Shown here piece by piece: positions 1 to 6,573 of a stretch of DNA of 10,242 nt. Under the pieces are notes generated by a model. That model was not told the DNA's origin. It saw only the letters and a list, made by a program, of their open reading frames with translations, and ran no database searches. The DNA comes from Anaerolineales bacterium (GTDB lineage Bacteria > Chloroflexota > Anaerolineae > Anaerolineales > Villigracilaceae). Numbering within the stretch: the stretch's first letter is position 1; every line of letters starts with the position of its first letter. The position numbers were made by a program, and so were the translations under genes. The stretch is from NCBI GenBank assembly GCA_024763295.1, contig JANTFU010000062.1, forward strand, positions 1 to 10,242, given 5' to 3'.

Positions 1-37
1 ATTTGATAGGTTCCATCAAGAAATCCGTTCATTGGCG

Positions 38-994
38 TTATTCAATACCCCGATATTCTATTCCCAATCCCTCGACCATATTCCTAATCGTATTCCAATG
101 CACGCGCTCCCATGCCGCCGGGCTGGAGTTGGCGTTATGCGGGGCGAGCATGACGTTATCCATTTGCTTAAGTGGGCTATCTTCGGGCAGGGGTTCGAAC
201 TCGAAGACGTCCAACGCCGCGCCGCCGAGTTTGCCCGCTTGCAGGGCGGCAATCAGGGCTTCTTCGTGAACGATGGGTCCTCGGGCGGTGTTGATCACGA
301 TGGCAGTCGGTTTCATCAGCGCCAGCGTTTCGGCGTTGATGAGATGCTGGCTGGTCGGATTCAGGTCGCAATTGATGGAGATGAAGTCGGCTTGGGCGAA
401 GAGTTTTTCGTGCGTGGTCATCTCAATGCCAGTCTCGCTGACAAAGACGTGGTTGACTTCCACAATATCGACGCCCAAAACCTTCATCCCGAAAGCCCTT
501 GCTCGTCTCGTTACCGCTTTGCCGACATCGCCCACGCCGACCACGCCGAGCGTTTTTTCGCTGAGTGTATAGCCGGGGATTTTCTTCCACTCGCCGCTTT
601 TCATCGCTTTGTCCATCCAGGGTTGACGGCGGGCGAAGGCGAGCATATATCCCAGCACTGTGTCGGCAACGGGGGTGGTGAACGCATTCGGGGTGCGCCC
701 GATCTTGATTCCATAACGAGAGCAAGCCTCGGCATCGAGCGAATCGATCCCCGTCCCCCACTTCGAGATCACTTTCAGGCGCGGGGCACAGGCTTCAATC
801 ACGGCAGCCGTGTAACGGTCATCCCCGCAAATAGCGCCGTCAAATTGACCGGCATATTTCAGCAGGTCGGTGGCTTCCATGCGTTCTTCAACGTCGGGGA
901 CAATCACGTTTAGCCCGTAGCTTTCGAGCACGGGGATGAAACGATCCACGAAGGGGATCATGTAGGGGGCGGTGAGGAGGATGGTTTTCGTCAT
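38..994 (-). CDS. D-isomer-specific 2-hydroxyacid dehydrogenase (phosphoglycerate dehydrogenase-like)
   Basis: NAD-dependent oxidoreductase of the D-2-hydroxyacid dehydrogenase family, cytoplasmic, interconverting a 2-hydroxy acid and a 2-keto acid. The 318-residue length fits the family without the C-terminal ACT domain of long SerA forms. The Rossmann motif GVGDVG is at residues 153-158, with Asp176 at the end of the next strand, which favours NAD over NADP. The catalytic triad is visible: Arg238 (NTARGP), Glu267 (DVFEFEP) and His286 (APHN). The ATG start has an AAAGGA ribosome binding site 5 bases upstream and begins 9 bases after the stop of the preceding GT-C-like gene, so the two are co-transcribed. 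The substrate cannot be read from sequence. 3-phosphoglycerate is the default guess, but the glycan context allows a role in making a sugar acid or a hydroxy-acid decoration. Family call is firm, substrate open. Confidence 0.93.
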   Translation of the reverse strand: MTKTILLTAPYMIPFVDRFIPVLESYGLNVIVPDVEERMEATDLLKYAGQFDGAICGDDRYTAAVIEACAPRLKVISKWGTGIDSLDAEACSRYGIKIGRTPNAFTTPVADTVLGYMLAFARRQPWMDKAMKSGEWKKIPGYTLSEKTLGVVGVGDVGKAVTRRARAFGMKVLGVDIVEVNHVFVSETGIEMTTHEKLFAQADFISINCDLNPTSQHLINAETLALMKPTAIVINTARGPIVHEEALIAALQAGKLGGAALDVFEFEPLPEDSPLKQMDNVMLAPHNANSSPAAWERVHWNTIRNMVEGLGIEYRGIE

Positions 995-1003
995 AGGAAT
1001 CCT

Positions 1004-3070
1004 TTATTGGCATTTAAGATAGTCGTAGAGATCAGAGATAACCGCATCGCGCTCGCTGGACGCTGGCGTGCTGGCTTCGAGACTTTGCAAGGTTGGACAG
1101 AGGCTATGGTACATGCCATGCGAGATTTTATTGGCTGTTTTGGTCAGTTTTTTGACCTGCGCCCAGTTTTGGGTGTGGGCATAGCCTTCGATGAAAGGGA
1201 TATATTCAAAGCCGTTTGCAGGGCTTTTTTCGTTGGCTTGGGCTTCTTCCCAAAGCTGAGTGATTTCTGCCCAATTGCCGCGCTGACGGGCGAGGTCGGC
1301 GCGTTGATAGTATGAGCACCAGTTGTTGGGGATGTCTGTGCCGAAAATGTCGGGAGGCAGGAGAGTCTCTCGTGGTGTATTGATGTTGATACGATTCAGC
1401 GCAGAGCGTTCAGCGGCTTCTTGTTCGATAGTCGAGAGCAAGGACAGATTTGAAGCGTCAGTACCAAGTACCCACAAGCATTGTTGTAGCTCGGGTTCAT
1501 ACGAAAGGAAGATGATATCGTGACTATTCCCTGTAAAACTTGAAGATAAATGTCCTTCGCTAATTGGCATCCCATCAAGAAAAGCCTTCCAGCGATTATC
1601 ATAGCTACCGTAAATGGCAGAAAACCAATAAGGTGTATCGCTGGGGGTATTTTCAGCCGTTGCATAGATTGTGTTGAGCGCATTCGATGTGGGATATTCA
1701 CCCATATAGAATAAAACTTCCCCCGCAGCCATGAGCATGGTGTTAGGTGCCATTGCGGGGATGCGCAAGGATAACTGCTGGTAGAGATTTACCTGCTTTT
1801 CCCACGAGCGTTCAAAGTCATGTGCATTATGCAAGTGAACTCCGACGGCTAAACTGACAACTAGGGCGAGGAGAATACTTTCTTTTTGAAGATCGACAAC
1901 AAAAAACTCAATAGCAATGGCGAGCACAATCGCTGCGCCCAACATGGATGCCATCCCGAAGCGTGTTGCTGCCATCTGATTGGCATGAATAGTAATGCCT
2001 TTGCCGATCACCCAAATAGGTAGTTCGCCAAGTGGCAGGGCTGCTAATCCTAAAGCAATCGCTTCAAGTCGCCTGCGTTTCGCACGGTTGTTTTCATCTA
2101 GCTTTTCTTTCATAAAAAAGTATGGCAAAAGCCGACTTAGGGCGATGAACATAAATGCCATCACGGCTAGAGCAAAAAGTGTAAAAACAGAAGTTAGATT
2201 AAATGCCGCAGGCGAAAGCACCTTCTGCCAGCCGTTAAAGAAAATCGCAATCGCATCCTGAAGCGCCAGAGTAAGTATCGAAAAAACTGTGTCCAATGGC
2301 GCTGATCGTAATTCCCCAATTAAAACAGGTGCGTTTCGCTCTACGGGTCCTACAAAAAGCACCCCGCGCCAAAGTGCGTAAACGCCGAAAATTAATAAAT
2401 AAGGCAGCCAAGCCAAAAAAGTTTGCACCAAAGTCTTGAAAAACTTATCTCTGCGGCGGGCAAACCACAACCATAAGATTAGTCCGCGTAATAATGTCAA
2501 CCCGGCAAAGAATTCGGAACTAAAAAGATGCAGCCCTTCCAAAGACAGTGCCAAACCGATTAGTAAATAACGCTCAGAGCCAACATGCTCAAAAGCGGAA
2601 AGCATCATCCAAAGCGAAAGCGCAAAGGCTAGAAAGCCCACCCAATGAATAAAATAAGCCACTGCCATTGGCTGCAATAAAAAGAAGGGATAGACCAAAA
2701 AAATCAGCGAGATCGAAAATGCCGTCCGTTTCTTTCCACCCCAAAACCGTGCAAAAAAAAGATACAAAGCAAAAGCTGTTGCCGTTCTCAAAATCAAACT
2801 TGCGAATTGCCATACTGCCGGTCTAAAACCGAAAAGCTTAAAGCCAATCATATAGAGCCAAGCTGCATAGGGTCGGCTGTCATAGAGCAGCAATTCCTTC
2901 AGGCTTTCCACGCCAAACGTATGGGCGTAATAGACGAAGTGCCAATCATCCATGTAGTAGCCTAAATTCGTCAGCCTTAAGCCAAATGCCGCGAGCGCCA
3001 CGCCAAAAAAGAGTACAGGTACAGCCCAAGCGGATGTAACCCAACGTTCAGGAATCCGCAATCTATCCAC
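1004..3070 (-). CDS. Polytopic membrane glycosyltransferase-like protein (GT-C type) with soluble C-terminal domain
   Basis: A 688-residue membrane protein. The N-terminal ~415 residues carry about 11-13 hydrophobic segments (first at about 12-34, last about 396-415). The first loop has an acidic pair Asp41-Asp42 in YYMDDWHF, followed by SRP at 65-67. An acidic loop after TM1 is the hallmark of GT-C enzymes such as protein O-mannosyltransferases and ArnT, which take sugars from polyprenyl-phosphate carriers on the outer face of the membrane. Residues 416-688 are soluble. The stretch 585-650 has paired helices rich in W, Y and A that resemble TPR units. The start is GTG at 3068-3070 with AAGAGG at 3075-3080. 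It overlaps the cytidylyltransferase stop by 8 bases, implying translational coupling. It could instead be a polymerase or a non-catalytic relative. Membrane nature is certain, glycosyltransferase activity inferred. Confidence 0.8.
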   Translation of the reverse strand: MDRLRIPERWVTSAWAVPVLFFGVALAAFGLRLTNLGYYMDDWHFVYYAHTFGVESLKELLLYDSRPYAAWLYMIGFKLFGFRPAVWQFASLILRTATAFALYLFFARFWGGKKRTAFSISLIFLVYPFFLLQPMAVAYFIHWVGFLAFALSLWMMLSAFEHVGSERYLLIGLALSLEGLHLFSSEFFAGLTLLRGLILWLWFARRRDKFFKTLVQTFLAWLPYLLIFGVYALWRGVLFVGPVERNAPVLIGELRSAPLDTVFSILTLALQDAIAIFFNGWQKVLSPAAFNLTSVFTLFALAVMAFMFIALSRLLPYFFMKEKLDENNRAKRRRLEAIALGLAALPLGELPIWVIGKGITIHANQMAATRFGMASMLGAAIVLAIAIEFFVVDLQKESILLALVVSLAVGVHLHNAHDFERSWEKQVNLYQQLSLRIPAMAPNTMLMAAGEVLFYMGEYPTSNALNTIYATAENTPSDTPYWFSAIYGSYDNRWKAFLDGMPISEGHLSSSFTGNSHDIIFLSYEPELQQCLWVLGTDASNLSLLSTIEQEAAERSALNRININTPRETLLPPDIFGTDIPNNWCSYYQRADLARQRGNWAEITQLWEEAQANEKSPANGFEYIPFIEGYAHTQNWAQVKKLTKTANKISHGMYHSLCPTLQSLEASTPASSERDAVISDLYDYLKCQ

Positions 3071-3728
3071 GTTGCCTCTTCAAAACATCGGCGATCTGAA
3101 AATCGGATTCTTCGTCAATATCCACCGCTTCGAGGGCGGGGATCTCAAACATTAGCGGCGTTTCGCCAATGCGATGGTTGAATTTTTGCAGATTTTCGCG
3201 CGTGAAAAGATAGATGCAGGAATTTTCCTCGTAGACGGGCGGTAAATCCTGCGTTTGGAGCAGTTCCTTCGGGTTGTGATTGATGGCTGCGCCGTGACGA
3301 TCGTACAGTCGGGTTTGCCACCGTGTTACCGAGAAAAGTGAGTCGTGGGCAGGGTACGCTTCGAGAAACGCCCGAATTGCGCCGGATACCGTTTCCGAGC
3401 GCAGCAGCGGATTTGTGCTGTGGGTTTGCAAATAAAAATCCGCTTCGACTTGTTCGGTGTCATAAAGCAAAATATCGTTCATCGGGCGGTCATCCTCCCG
3501 CAAATGCTCAGGGCGGTCGATGATGACCACATCCGGGAAATGTTCCCGCAAACCCTTCATCACGGGTTCTGAATCCGTATCCACGAGAATGGTGTTAATC
3601 TCTGGCACAGCCTGCAAGGTCTCGATGATGTGATGAAAAAGCGGCTTTTCAGCCAGCGGACGATAATTTTTCCCCGGCACCCGCTGAGAGTGATGCCGCA
3701 TGGGGACAAGGGCTGCGATTTTTGTCAT
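3063..3728 (-). CDS. Acylneuraminate cytidylyltransferase family protein (CMP-sugar synthetase)
   Basis: Cytoplasmic nucleotidyltransferase of the NeuA/KdsB-like family, which activates a 3-deoxy-2-keto sugar acid with CTP to give CMP-sugar plus pyrophosphate. The 221 residues match a single catalytic domain without an extra hydrolase domain. Nucleotide-binding motif RHHSQRVPGKN is at 11-21, corresponding to the usual R-G-G-S-K-R-x-x-G-K-N. QTHSTNPLLR at 101-110 matches the family's LQPTSPLR segment with a one-residue insertion. ENSCIYLF at 168-175 and DIDEESDF at 203-210 match the sugar/metal-binding end. Its ATG overlaps the TGA of the upstream 72-residue gene (ATGA) and no good ribosome binding site is visible, so translation is probably coupled. 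No NeuB- or NeuC-like gene lies in the window, so the sugar (sialic, legionaminic, pseudaminic, Kdo-like or other) is undetermined. Confidence 0.9.
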   Translation of the reverse strand: MTKIAALVPMRHHSQRVPGKNYRPLAEKPLFHHIIETLQAVPEINTILVDTDSEPVMKGLREHFPDVVIIDRPEHLREDDRPMNDILLYDTEQVEADFYLQTHSTNPLLRSETVSGAIRAFLEAYPAHDSLFSVTRWQTRLYDRHGAAINHNPKELLQTQDLPPVYEENSCIYLFTRENLQKFNHRIGETPLMFEIPALEAVDIDEESDFQIADVLKRQRG

Positions 3729-3943
3729 TTTTTGACCATTTTTCTTTTTTCAGCATAAAGCACCGCCAGCAAAAACAGGACGGTGACAATGAGAAAGGTT
3801 AAAGCACCGGGATGCCTTGTTATTAACAACATGATACTCAACCCAAATCCGATGAAAACAACAAAACGATTGAACCGCTTCTGGAACTTCAAGGCAATGA
3901 AAATGAAAGCTGGGATGAGGATGAAGACGGTTAATACATTCAT
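3725..3943 (-). CDS. Small hydrophobic membrane protein, unknown function
   Basis: A 72-residue protein that is almost entirely hydrophobic, with three predicted membrane segments at about 2-20, 27-43 and 47-65, a basic patch KFQKRFNR at 19-26 and a basic tail EKRKMVKK. I do not recognise a family. It is likely real because its TGA stop overlaps the cytidylyltransferase ATG by the classic ATGA arrangement, and its codon use is orderly. The ATG at 3941-3943 has only a weak purine stretch (ACAAGAATC) upstream. The gene follows a dispersed hairpin repeat, so it may begin the transcription unit that carries the cytidylyltransferase, GT-C-like protein and dehydrogenase. A small partner subunit of the membrane glycosyltransferase or a flippase-like helper is conceivable but unproven. 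Confidence 0.65.
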   Translation of the reverse strand: MNVLTVFILIPAFIFIALKFQKRFNRFVVFIGFGLSIMLLITRHPGALTFLIVTVLFLLAVLYAEKRKMVKK

Positions 3944-3981
3944 GATTCTTGTCGTTTTTTAGTAACACTACTTTTACGGGC

Positions 3982-4066
3982 GATTCCGCGAGGAGCATGT
4001 TTTTGCGACGAAGCGGTCTCATTATTAGGGAGATTGCTTCGTCGGAAGTGCGTCCTCCTCGCAAAT
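3982..4066. repeat. Dispersed palindromic repeat (imperfect hairpin) between genes
   Basis: Inner arms CGACGAAGC (4006-4014) and GCTTCGTCG (4036-4044) pair perfectly, extended by GGTCTC (4015-4020) against GAGATT (4030-4035) with two G-U pairs, giving a 15-bp stem and a 9-base loop. Outer arms GCGAGGAG (3988-3995) and CTCCTCGC (4055-4062) pair across an internal loop. It resembles the short palindromic intergenic repeats found in many copies in diverse bacterial genomes, whose spurious translations read like DEAIS, as the minus strand does here. There is no U-tract on either strand, so it is not a typical terminator. It fills most of the gap between the ACT gene and the small membrane gene. 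Confidence 0.75.
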
Positions 4067-4079
4067 TCATCCAAAAATT

Positions 4080-4457
4080 TTAAGTTTGAAGAATATAGCC
4101 TGCTTTTAACAAAACGTCCTTCCCAAAATCCAACGTTTCCTTCTTCACCAAAATATAATCCGTATCATAGGTTGAGATCGCAAAGATGCTGATCTCTGCT
4201 TCTGCCAAAACGGATGCGATTTTTGCGAGGATGCCCGTCAAGCCGAAGTCGAGCGGTCCCAGCACCTTGATGCACGCCCATCCACTTTCGCTTTTTTCGC
4301 TCTTGAGCGGGATGTCCGCATCGCAGACGATGGAGAGTTCGTCATCCGTGCGGGTGATGGAGAGAAAGTTCCCCGTCAACGCAGGGATGTCGGTTTCGGC
4401 TTGGAAGCGGTGGATGGTGTATTCGTTGGGGAGGATGGAGAGTTTTAGGGATGTCAT
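4080..4457 (-). CDS. ACT-domain protein (ACT_7 / COG3603-like)
   Basis: A 125-residue soluble protein with two ACT-like halves. The N-terminal half (LSILPNEYTIHRF to DDELSIVCD, about 6-46) is followed by a linker and a C-terminal ACT domain from about 60 to 122. The segment WACIKVLGPLDFGLTGILAKIASVLAEA, then ISIFAISTYDTDYILVKKE, is typical of the ACT_7 family related to the eukaryotic arginine sensor CASTOR1. Such proteins are thought to bind amino acids, but bacterial members are mostly uncharacterised. The ATG at 4455-4457 has no convincing Shine-Dalgarno sequence (upstream is TCTCTAAAAA). It lies 37 bases after the orphan membrane gene and just before the hairpin repeat. It has no evident tie to glycan synthesis and may be a passenger. 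Family assignment is good, ligand unknown. Confidence 0.85.
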   Translation of the reverse strand: MTSLKLSILPNEYTIHRFQAETDIPALTGNFLSITRTDDELSIVCDADIPLKSEKSESGWACIKVLGPLDFGLTGILAKIASVLAEAEISIFAISTYDTDYILVKKETLDFGKDVLLKAGYILQT

Positions 4458-4494
4458 TTTTTAGAGAACGAGACAGAAACATATCATCTGGTAT

Positions 4495-5193
4495 CTATTT
4501 ACAACAGTGCAATTCGTAACCATAGTACGATTTTTCGCCATAGAGAATTACCGTGTTTTTTGCACTAAAATCTAAATCTCGATAATAAGGCCATTGAGCA
4601 TCTCTTAGACATACATACTGAACATTTGGAGATATTTTGGGAGAGTCAAATAGAAGGTGATATTGGCAACCTGCCCTAATATCTTTTCCCGCAGGCCAGG
4701 CAGATGAAAATACCGCTTCAAATTGAACATATTCTTTTGAAGCCTTTTGATGTAAATAAGATGCTGACATTGAAGGAAGCATTGAATATACCAAAGCTCC
4801 GACAAAAGCTGAAAGAAACAAATAGAAAACAATACTATTTGAAATAATAGGGCGTTTTTTGGGCTTTCTACCCCTTGGCTTGTTTAAACTTCTTGAAACT
4901 CGGTAATGAAGATTTTCAAAATTAATTTGTGTTACTAAAAATGATAAGCCAATGATAATTGATAATGGCAGGACAAAATAAATTGCACTATTTCTGTATT
5001 CGTATGTAATTAATACTCGAGGATAAACAATAAGAAAAGAAACAAAAGCACAGAGAATTATAAAAAACAGCAGCATCCCAATTGCGCTGAATATTCTTAT
5101 AAGCTTAATAGCTCTGTCTAATATAGCAAGAACAGTGGTGTTAGTTTTTTCTGATGAAGGCATTGTCAATATAAAAGATACGTTTTTAATCAT
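4495..5193 (-). CDS. Hypothetical AT-rich membrane protein with cysteine-containing outer domain
   Basis: A 232-residue protein with no family I recognise. Three hydrophobic segments lie at about 33-57, 70-88 and 119-138. The loop between the second and third is strongly basic (RVSRSLNKPRGRKPKKRP, 98-115), so by the positive-inside rule it is cytoplasmic and the C-terminal ~90 residues face outward. That outer part has Cys176 and Cys195 and ends in a Cys-Cys pair at 230-231, suggesting disulfides. The DNA is clearly more AT-rich than the flanking genes, which suggests transfer or recent origin. The start at 5191-5193 overlaps the glycosyltransferase stop by 8 bases and has AAGG just upstream. 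An internal Met11 (5161-5163) is the alternative but has no ribosome binding site. It is read in the same direction as the glycan genes and is probably co-transcribed with them. Confidence 0.75.
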   Translation of the reverse strand: MIKNVSFILTMPSSEKTNTTVLAILDRAIKLIRIFSAIGMLLFFIILCAFVSFLIVYPRVLITYEYRNSAIYFVLPLSIIIGLSFLVTQINFENLHYRVSRSLNKPRGRKPKKRPIISNSIVFYLFLSAFVGALVYSMLPSMSASYLHQKASKEYVQFEAVFSSAWPAGKDIRAGCQYHLLFDSPKISPNVQYVCLRDAQWPYYRDLDFSAKNTVILYGEKSYYGYELHCCK

Positions 5194-6121
5194 ACCTTAT
5201 CGGCTCAACATCCCTAGGCGCAGGCGTCTTCTCAGACAAAATCCCCGGCGGGTAATAAAAGCCCTGGTGAAGCTGAGCATCGATTCTGCCCGAATAATTG
5301 TATCCCTGATAGGTGCCCCAATACTGCAAAAAACGGAACCAGAGAATGCTCCACCAATGCTGGTCGAGCACTTTCTCCCGTTTGGCTTGCAGGAGATCAG
5401 AATAGGTTGTGCCCAACCACAAGCGGATGAAATTCCACAGTGAGAAGGTGCTGTTCGGCAAAATCTGCTTCATCGCAATTGCTTCACGGCGATAGCGATT
5501 GTGGACTTGTTTAGGTGTTTCATCATGCAGATGGATGATCTCTGCTTCGGCGGTGTAAGCGATGCCGTAGCCCTGTTCCATCGCCCAACTACTCCACGCC
5601 AAATCTTCGAGACCGGTTAAAGCTTCATTATAGGGATGTTGCTCCCAAAGCGAACGGCGGATGGCGGCGTTGGCGTTGTGCGAGTAGGGATGTCCCTGAC
5701 GGGGTTGGGAGATGTCGGGGAAATATTGCTTAAAGAACTGATGCTCGGAATACCAGTTCGTCTCCCCGCCGCGCTGTTTGCCGTAGCTGACGGCGAGATT
5801 TTCATTGTCGGCAAAGGGTTGGATGAGCTGCTCTAGCCAATCGGGGTAGACGGGATAGCAATGGGCGCTGACATTGACGATAAACTCGCCACTCGCCGCT
5901 TTTACACCATAATTCAGGGAGCGCCCAAAAGTGAATTCTTCAGGCGTGATGTGGACGATTTTTGCGCCGTAGCGTTCCGCGATGGAAACGGTGTTGTCGG
6001 TAGAGCCGGAGTCGACGAGGATGACTTCGACATCGGGGAGATTTTGCCGCTTAATTCCCTCCAGCAAGCGACCAATATGTTTGCCTTCGTTGAAGGCGCG
6101 GATGATTATTGAGCATTTCAT
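5186..6121 (-). CDS. Family 2 glycosyltransferase
   Basis: A 311-residue GT-A-fold enzyme transferring a sugar from a nucleotide-sugar to a growing glycan on the cytoplasmic side. The N-terminal motif SIIIRAFNEGKHIGRLL (4-20) and VDSGSTDNT (36-44), with the nucleotide-binding Asp37, are diagnostic. The place where many GT2 enzymes have a DXD metal motif reads VSAHCYP (84-90), a form known to me from rhamnosyltransferase-like members. The acceptor/catalytic ED pair is at 172-173 (GLEDLAWSSWAMEQGY). There is no membrane anchor; the C-terminal region is rich in W and Y and probably lies on the membrane surface. The ATG lies 5 bases after the four-helix-bundle stop, and the upstream sequence (CTAACCCAC) has no Shine-Dalgarno site, so translation may depend on coupling. 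Donor and acceptor are not predictable. Confidence 0.92.
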   Translation of the reverse strand: MKCSIIIRAFNEGKHIGRLLEGIKRQNLPDVEVILVDSGSTDNTVSIAERYGAKIVHITPEEFTFGRSLNYGVKAASGEFIVNVSAHCYPVYPDWLEQLIQPFADNENLAVSYGKQRGGETNWYSEHQFFKQYFPDISQPRQGHPYSHNANAAIRRSLWEQHPYNEALTGLEDLAWSSWAMEQGYGIAYTAEAEIIHLHDETPKQVHNRYRREAIAMKQILPNSTFSLWNFIRLWLGTTYSDLLQAKREKVLDQHWWSILWFRFLQYWGTYQGYNYSGRIDAQLHQGFYYPPGILSEKTPAPRDVEPIRYD

Positions 6122-6126
6122 GTGGG

Positions 6127-6573
6127 TTAGTGGGAATCGGGAGTTGGGGGTTGGGAATTGTCTTCTGCGTCATAGAGGGCTTCATCTTCACGAATGTTTT
6201 TGCCCTGCTTGCTGCGTTTTAGATAGCCGACATAGCCATTGATGAGTTGCGTTAACTTTTCGCCATCTTGCGCTAAAGAAGAAAATAATTCATCGGGAAT
6301 ATATGCCAACTCCTTACACATCACAAGATGGCTGAGGGTTTCCTCCAGTGAGCCGCGTGCGATATAACAAAAGCGGATATTGTCCTGATAATGAAAACGC
6401 CCATAGCCTTCAGCAATATTAGCGGGGATGCTGTTAGCCGAGCGTCGAATTTGCTGTGCCAGGCTCCACTTTTCTTCGTTTGGCAATAAAGGCACAACTT
6501 CACGATAGACACGCAAAGCAAATTCTTTTGCCTTCACCCAAGTATTCAGCGTCTCCAAACTTTTAACGCTCAT
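6127..6573 (-). CDS. Four-helix-bundle protein (23S rRNA intervening-sequence / S23 family)
   Basis: A small helical protein of the family encoded in 23S rRNA intervening sequences of Leptospira and relatives, also related to the Avd accessory protein of diversity-generating retroelements. Its function is unknown; Avd members bind nucleic acid. Hallmarks are the helix WSLAQQIRRSANSIPANIAEGYGR and the segment RFCYIARGSLEETLSHL. I chose the ATG at 6571-6573 (MSVKSLETL, 148 residues). The longer reading starts at a TTG, adds GNRELGIG-type residues and is simply translated repeat DNA. A GGGG six bases upstream of the ATG, part of the repeat, may serve as ribosome binding site. The last ten residues (NSQPPTPDSH) are encoded by the opposite repeat copy, extending a protein that in other members ends soon after YLKRS. 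The nearest neighbours are glycan genes with no functional link. Confidence 0.9.
   Translation of the reverse strand: MSVKSLETLNTWVKAKEFALRVYREVVPLLPNEEKWSLAQQIRRSANSIPANIAEGYGRFHYQDNIRFCYIARGSLEETLSHLVMCKELAYIPDELFSSLAQDGEKLTQLINGYVGYLKRSKQGKNIREDEALYDAEDNSQPPTPDSH
6131..6159. repeat. Left inverted repeat with GGGAATY heptamer array
   Basis: TGGGAATCGGGAGTTGGGG at 6131-6149 is the left copy of the 19-bp inverted repeat. The plus strand from 6132 reads as four head-to-tail heptamers: GGGAATC, GGGAGTT, GGGGGTT, GGGAATT. This is reminiscent of the short tandemly repeated heptanucleotides described in cyanobacteria. It encodes the last residues of the four-helix protein on the minus strand. Confidence 0.85.

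Noticed and set aside
32..913. Long plus-strand open reading frame (293 codons) opposite the dehydrogenase
   Set aside because: It is the antisense frame of a gene with all catalytic motifs. The translation shows no domain, and there is no ribosome binding site of note.
3982..4066. Hairpin as a rho-independent terminator for the ACT gene
   Set aside because: The stem is long enough but no U-tract follows on either strand.
3750..4070. Minus-strand frame of 106 codons across the hairpin repeat
   Set aside because: Its N-terminus is translated palindrome (a DEAIS-type peptide) and it then overlaps the better supported 72-residue gene in another frame.
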